The notes under the pieces were generated by a model that was not told where the DNA came from, searched no databases, and saw nothing but the letters and a program-made list of their open reading frames with translations. A DNA stretch of 64,000 nucleotides from Crocodylus rhombifer (Eukaryota > Chordata > Crocodylia > Crocodylidae), in contig JAVSML010001088.1 of the NCBI GenBank assembly GCA_038503035.1, positions 62,001 to 126,000 of the forward strand. The letters are read 5' to 3'. The position numbers were made by a program, and so were the translations under genes. Shown in pieces: positions 59,397 to 64,000 of this stretch; position 1 is the stretch's first letter, and every line of letters starts with the position of its first letter.

Positions 59397-59790
59397 TCAG
59401 TGTGGGTTTAGGGCATCAGGAAGCACAACTGATATGATCTTCACTGCTTACCAGCTGCAGGAAAAATGCCAGGAGCAACACAAACCCCTCTACATGGCCT
59501 TCTTTAAACTTCAGGAAAGCCTTTGAGTCTATCAAGCAGGAAGCACTGTGGAGGATCCTTCTGAAGTATGGATGCCTGCCAAAATTAATCACCATTCTTT
59601 GCCTGCTTCACGACAGTATGTGGGCCGTGCTTCTGAATAATGGATCTATCATAGGTCCCTTTGAGGTTAAGATGGGAGTTAAGCAAGACTGCACGATCAC
59701 CCCAGCACTCTTCTCAATATTCCTTACCACAGTGCTACATTGAACCACCAACAAGCTTCCATACGGAATGGAGCTAAACTACTGAATGGG
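59397..59790 (+). mobile_element. Inverted 5' segment of the same LINE
   Basis: Plus-strand translation gives 'QCGFRASGSTTDMIFTAYQL', a frameshift, 'FESIKQEALWRILLKYGC', 'FEVKMGVKQDCTITPALFSI' and 'LPYGMELNY'. This is the RT palm that precedes the 3' segment's first residues in an uninverted LINE. The two segments meet head to head near 59396. Confidence 0.8.
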
Positions 59791-59799
59791 CAGTAGGCT

Positions 59800-59860
59800 C
59801 TGTGTGTGGGTATGTATACATACACATGCATGCACATGCACACACACACACATATTCATG
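59800..59860. repeat. Mixed (TG)n/(CA)n microsatellite
   Basis: 'tgtgtgtgggtatgtatacatacacatgca' type sequence in short blocks, ending in a (CA)n run at about 59838-59851. Confidence 0.8.
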
Positions 59861-59971
59861 TCCAACTTAAAAATAAAAATCTCTGGATAACATGTTATAG
59901 CTCAATTGGAATGATAGCAAAACTGATCTAATCAAAGTCAATTAGATGTCTTAAGGCATATCTATACTATA

Positions 59972-60690
59972 CTAGCCAATTGCCCTTCAAGAATTACGGG
60001 GGGTGAGAAGAGGGCTGGGATGGAGTGCTGCCACCTAACACCCCAGGCTTCCACTGTTCTGCCTCTTGCAGGGAGTGGGGTGGGGGAGCTGAGGACAGCA
60101 GCTCTGTCCAGTTCAGCATGGTTTTGGAGTCATGGTGATGCTCCTCCATGCTTGGAGCACTCTGATTGGCTGTTTGAATGATGCGGGGGGGGACAGAGAC
60201 CTGTGTCCTTTCCCTCACCCCATCTCCAGCTGGGCTGGGGCCTGGGCCATTCTCCTGAACCCTCTGCCGCTTCAGACCATAACCCCCCCTCCCCTTCCTG
60301 CTCCCTTCCCTCCCCTGTTCCCCACTGCATCCCCTCCATACTGGTTGTTTTTGCAGGAGTGGGCACTGACCCCTGGCTCCAAGGAGCAGACCCAGGGGTG
60401 TGAGGCCAATACTGTTGGCCTGTCCCCCACTCCACCACCTCTGTTATGGCAGCGCCCCAGTCCCTGTAGTCCCCCTCTGCCTCCAAGACGCAGGGGAGGA
60501 GGGTGAGGCCAGCAGAGCCTCCACCCACCACTACCCTCCGGCCCCTCAGTCCCCACTGTAATGGCAGCGCTACGCTGTCTGTCCCTGTCTGTTTAGGGCA
60601 CTCTGATTGGCTGCCAAGACAGCCAATCAGAGTGAAAATAAAGCTTTATGGACAGATAGACAGACTGACTTAGGCTTTTATAATATTAGA
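59972..60690 (-). mobile_element. Helitron-like non-autonomous element
   Basis: On the minus strand it begins TCTAATATTATAAAAGCC and ends GGCTAG followed by T. Helitrons start with TC, end with CTRR and are often followed by T. A weak hairpin (CCCGT...AAGGG) lies just before the end. There are no terminal inverted repeats or target duplication, as expected. A perfect 15-bp hairpin (60599-60613 and 60620-60634) sits near the 5' side, and its arm recurs at about 60158. The base before the 5' TC is T, not the usual A. Confidence 0.55.
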
Positions 60691-60699
60691 ATACAGCAC

Positions 60700-61185
60700 A
60701 GTGTAAGGTATCTGAGCTATCTTGTGACATCTAGTACTGAATCTAGTACTTGAACTAACATAGATATCTCTACAGTGCACTGCAATATTCAATATAGTTT
60801 GAAGTCTTTGATTTGGGTTAGCCCCAAAAAAGGACTCAAATGTTACATGTGGTACCTAGGTGCCTTGGTCCAAAATTAAATTTCTGGAAACCTCTTCTTA
60901 GTTGCTACCTAACTCTGTCAGCACCTAAACTCACCAGGATCCTCAGCTCACTAAAGTTCTGCTTCTGTATGTGACCAGCAGTGGCTTAGTCTTGACAGGT
61001 CTGAACAGATTGATGGCTGTGTCACACTTAAAGCTCAATTGGAATCCACTAACTGGAAGGTCCTCTGCCTGTACCCCCTATTTTCCAGGGATGGATCCAG
61101 AGCAGGTATTGTGGTATGGTAATGCCCTTTTTTGCCATTGAGAAATCGGGTCTCAGCCACCAGGCACATGTGCAGTTAGCTATCT
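60700..61185. other. Non-coding DNA
   Basis: Nothing recognised. Confidence 0.45.
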
Positions 61186-61190
61186 AACAT

Positions 61191-61260
61191 CCAAATGGAG
61201 CCTACCAGTAGCAGCCTTGTTTTCAGTGTGCTGGATCTGCTACTGGTAGGCTCCATTTGG
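61191..61260. repeat. Perfect 24-bp inverted repeat, 22-base loop
   Basis: 61191-61214 and 61237-61260 are exact reverse complements ('ccaaatggagcctaccagta' begins the left arm). The stem is mixed in composition, not simple sequence. Flanking bases do not pair. Size and loop resemble a short hairpin RNA precursor, but nothing shows transcription. Confidence 0.95.
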
Positions 61261-61387
61261 TAGAAGTTTTCAAGGCAGGATGGACACAGATTTACAAGAT
61301 TAGGCCTTAAGTGGCAGTTGTTATTTTCTTTTAAAATATGACCAGCAGAGGAAGAAGTGTTGTTGGTGTGCTTGTCCAACTTTTACC

Positions 61388-61440
61388 ACTGGGATTAGTG
61401 GTTAAAGACCTCACACAAGAAACAGGTGATAGTTTGTATT
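61388..61440 (+). mobile_element. Possible tRNA-SINE fragment
   Basis: 'gggattagtggttaaagacc' resembles an A-box region; the B box is not clear. Confidence 0.3.
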
Positions 61441-61771
61441 TCCTTTTGCGCCTAAGGAGTTTGAAACCCACATTTTTCACCTCCCAAATTTGTACCTTAA
61501 TAACCAGGCTAAGCTATTCTTGGAGGAGAAAGCCAGTCTACCCTTCCTGTTTAATGTGGCCACACTGCAGAAAAAGATTTCAAAGAAGCACAGGGATGGA
61601 AGGAATCTCAAAGGTCATTTAGCCAATACCCTGCACAGATATAGGATTCACTATGCCTAAACCATAACAGGTAGAACCCTGTCCAGTCTCTTCTTGAAAA
61701 TCACCAGTGAAGATTCCCCAGTTTCCCTAGAAAGTTTCTTTCTTTTTCCTACTGTTAACTTACAATTCGTT

Positions 61772-62644
61772 GGGTGCATCTACATGTGATGTTAATACTA
61801 TAAAGGCTAACTGCACAGTAAAATTCTGCTTAGTAATTCTTCCCTGGGAGTATGTCTACATGTGCTCCCTGTTGGAAGCAAATCTGCTCCAAACACTTTC
61901 AGCCCATACAGAGCTGCTCCTACCCTGCTCTGGCCCCCTGCAGCAGCCAAGGGGAGCTGTAGGCTCCCCCAGGGTGCTAGCCTAGGGGCTGGCAGGGAGC
62001 ACAGGGGACAGTCCCAATGCCTACAGGGCCAGGAGAGCTCTGTCAGCTGTAATTACAGCTATCTCCTGGCCCCATGCACATCAGAAGGAGCAGATCCTGA
62101 TTGGAACAGGTCCAGGAGACAGCTGCTACTGCAGAGCTTTTCCAGCCCTGTGCACTTGAGGACAAGCCCCATGCCCGGTAAGGCTAACTGAAAGCTGGGG
62201 GCTAACTGAAAGCTGCTCCAGAAGTGAGCCAGCTCTTGGCCAGCCCCTGGCTGGTCAGAGAAACCCCCAACAGAAGTGGGACAGCCTCCAGCTAGCCCCC
62301 AGCTGTTCAGGGAAGTAGAAAGTTCCCCAGTCCTGGTGCTGCTCAGCTCCCAGGTGCTGGGACAGGGCAGGGTAGAGAGATGCCTTGTCCCAGCACTGCT
62401 CAGCTCCCTGCTTCTGGGGAGAACTGTGAGCTGAGCAGTGCCAGGACTATTCCTACCTTGGAGGACTGAGGGAGTTCCCTATCCTCTGTGGCTCCCTGAT
62501 GTTGTAGCTGATCGGGAGCAAATTTGTGCTACTGTGCAATACCTACTGTGCAGTTAGTTTACTACCTATATTTACATGTAGTAGCTAACTGCACAGTAGA
62601 TTAATTTACAGCACAGTAAATGGTGTGCATGTGTAGATATTGGG
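61772..62644. mobile_element. Large MITE, possibly nested
   Basis: Ends 'gggtgcatctacatgtgatg' and the complement of the right end, 'cccaatatctacacatgcac', are related. A second start, 'gggagtatgtctacatgtgc' (61847), suggests a copy within a copy. Near the right end, 62543-62565 and 62578-62599 fold back ('ctactgtgcagttag' against 'ctaactgcacagtag'). The GC-rich interior is non-coding and looks like that of the 25-26.5 kb composite. Confidence 0.6.
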
Positions 62645-63515
62645 CAAGGTTCTTTAGGTAGATATATCTTTTATTAGAGTGACTGCACAGTTGGAATAAA
62701 GTTCTTTGCAAGCTGTCAGGCACAAGTACACTGCTTCAGGCATAGGGAGATCCTGTTGTTTTTCTGAGATTGCCAAGGAATAAAAGAAGCTAAAAGTGTG
62801 ACAGGAGGTCAATGTGAATGTAAATAGGTGGAAATTAGGGAACAGATGGGTAGAAAAGAGAGTGGGGAATGAGGGGGAAAAATAGATGAAGGAAGGTAAA
62901 GGTAAGCAAGGGAGACAGAGCAAATAGCTGGAAATTAGGAAACAGAGGGTAGAGAGGGAGGGAAGGGGAGGAAGTGGGAGGAATGTAAGTGGTAAGTTCA
63001 GGCAGGTACCTGGTGAGTCAGATGTCAGGCAGGTTGTAATGTGTCATAAATCCAATATCTATATTGAGCCCGTGATTTTTTGTATCCAGTAGATTTATGA
63101 AGTGAAGTTCATAGGCTTGTCTATGAAAGGTGTTTTGTAAGTTCCCTTTGAGGATTAGAACTGAGAAGTCACAGAGAGAGTGACTGTCTTGTGAGAAGTG
63201 GGCACCCACAGGTAATTGTATATTTTTGTCTTTGATGGATTTTTGGTATGCGTTCATTCTGGTACACAGTTGTTGTTTGTTTTCTCCTACATAGTTTCCA
63301 TCAGGGGATTTGGTGCACTGGGTGAGATATATAACATTTCTGGAGGTGAAAGATCTAGGAATGATGATGTTTCTGTTGTGGGATGTGGTTACTGTGGACG
63401 TGGTGGAGTTGTGTTGACAGGTCTTGCATTTCTTGTCCTGGAATGGTCTGGATTCATTTTGTGTGGTTTGGGTCATAGGGAGGTTCCTTTGGTGGTGAGG
63501 TTAGCGAGGTTTGGT
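62645..63515 (-). mobile_element. Penelope-like element, 3' part, minus strand
   Basis: An open minus-strand frame (63018-63476) encodes a GIY-YIG nuclease region, and about 370 bp of 3' DNA follows. The far 3' end reads 'ctaataaaagatatatctac' then 'ctaaagaaccttgccc' on the minus strand. The RT domain, normally upstream, is missing: the copy is 5'-truncated near 63515. It adjoins the MITE to its left without a visible gap. Confidence 0.75.
63018..63476 (-). pseudogene. Penelope-like GIY-YIG endonuclease, truncated
   Basis: 152 codons are open from 63476 to a natural-looking stop at 63018. A C-x2-C motif ('KCKTCQH', residues 17-23) is followed by the GIY-like 'NVIYLTQC' (about residues 48-55) and the YIG-like 'NYVGENKQQL' (about 61-70). 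Then come 'PVGAHFSQDSHSLCDFSVLI' and a glutamate in 'AYELHFI'. Penelope-like elements carry such a C-terminal nuclease after their RT. The copy lacks the RT and its own start, so it is a pseudogene although this exon-sized frame is unbroken. Confidence 0.75.
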
Positions 63516-63518
63516 GCT

Positions 63519-63600
63519 TGTTTAACCTGTAGATGGTTACACTTTACCACACAGCAGATTAGTATACTGCACAGTAAAGCATCTTGTGCAGACACACCCA
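63519..63600. mobile_element. Short MITE end fragment
   Basis: 'tactgcacagtaaagcatct' and 'tgtgcagacacaccca' match the right ends of the local MITE family; the left end is not clear. Confidence 0.4.
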
Positions 63601-63626
63601 TTGAGTCAGAAAACAAAAGTGACACC

Positions 63627-63700
63627 CAAGCTTAGTGGTTAAGGAACTCACTTGGAGAGGGGACCCTGGCTACCAGTCCTTGCTCAAAGGCCAGCTTCTA
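63627..63700 (+). mobile_element. tRNA-SINE head
   Basis: 'cttagtggttaaggaactca' matches an A-box region and 'ccagtccttgctc' sits where a decayed B box would. No cloverleaf can be formed. Confidence 0.4.
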
Positions 63701-64000
63701 AATTTTATCCCATGACACTTAGTATTAACATAGACAAATAATTCTGGGAGCAGTGAACAAAACTGTACAAATTGATTTCTGTAGCTCAGTTACCCATTTT
63801 AGTGAACCAAACTAAAACCACTTGTCTTTGCTTCTGCCATAAAATAAAATCTTTGAGCTTGGCAATATGACTTGGCAATATTACTGTTTGACTGGACAGA
63901 ACACAAAGACTCATTTGCTGATGTCCACCTCAGGTTTAACAACTATAACCCCTCAATCAAGCTTTTCTGGAATACTTCTATATTAACATATTTTCTAGAC
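63701..64000. other. AT-rich non-coding DNA
   Basis: Nothing recognised up to the window edge. Confidence 0.5.

Overview
This window looks like gene-free, repeat-dense vertebrate nuclear DNA. The repeat mix (several minus-strand CR1 LINEs, L2-like and Tx1-like LINE remnants, a Penelope-like GIY-YIG relic, hAT, Tigger and Helitron-like fragments, tRNA-derived SINEs, and many short elements with ends like 'GGGCACATCTACATG' and interiors like 'TACTGCACAGTA') fits a sauropsid, most likely a crocodilian or possibly a turtle. That assignment is inference from repeat content. I found no host exon, tRNA or rRNA gene, CRISPR array or bacterial-type operon. Every open frame I could explain is transposon debris or chance reading through GC-rich repeats. 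One 10-N assembly gap lies at 54153-54162.

Layout. 1-7.0 kb: AT-rich unique-looking DNA with a near-perfect hairpin (3716-3790) and a hAT element (3863-4342). 7.0-13 kb: a SINE, a short element with perfect 13-bp ends (7245-7500), two MITEs, and a long CR1 copy (8.25-10.8 kb) with endonuclease and reverse transcriptase remnants. 13-24 kb: mostly AT-rich, with an old L2-like LINE (14.3-15.2 kb), tRNA-SINE pieces, and a LINE 3' end interrupted by a hAT with a target duplication (19.8-20.6 kb). 24-30 kb: a composite GC-rich MITE with a 50-bp minisatellite, then an old CR1.

30.3-34.9 kb is the most informative part: one LINE copy split by two solo LTRs, each with TG...CA ends and an identical 5-bp target duplication. 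The LINE reading frame continues across both sites once the insertions are ignored. 35-44 kb: GC-rich LTR-like and foldback repeats with local duplications. 45.8-46.3 kb: a MITE followed by a perfect 74-bp palindrome. 48.3-54 kb: a CR1, a Tx1-like LINE, a second CR1, and a Tigger-like element inside a MITE. 55-57 kb: foldback MITE and LTR-like DNA. 58.3-59.8 kb: a second copy of the 30-35 kb LINE family with a 5' inversion typical of twin priming. 60-64 kb: a Helitron-like element, a perfect 24-bp hairpin, a MITE and the Penelope-like relic.

No genes act together here. The interest lies in insertion history (what sits inside what), in a LINE family with a C-terminal C2H2-type finger seen in both copies, and in several unusually clean palindromes.
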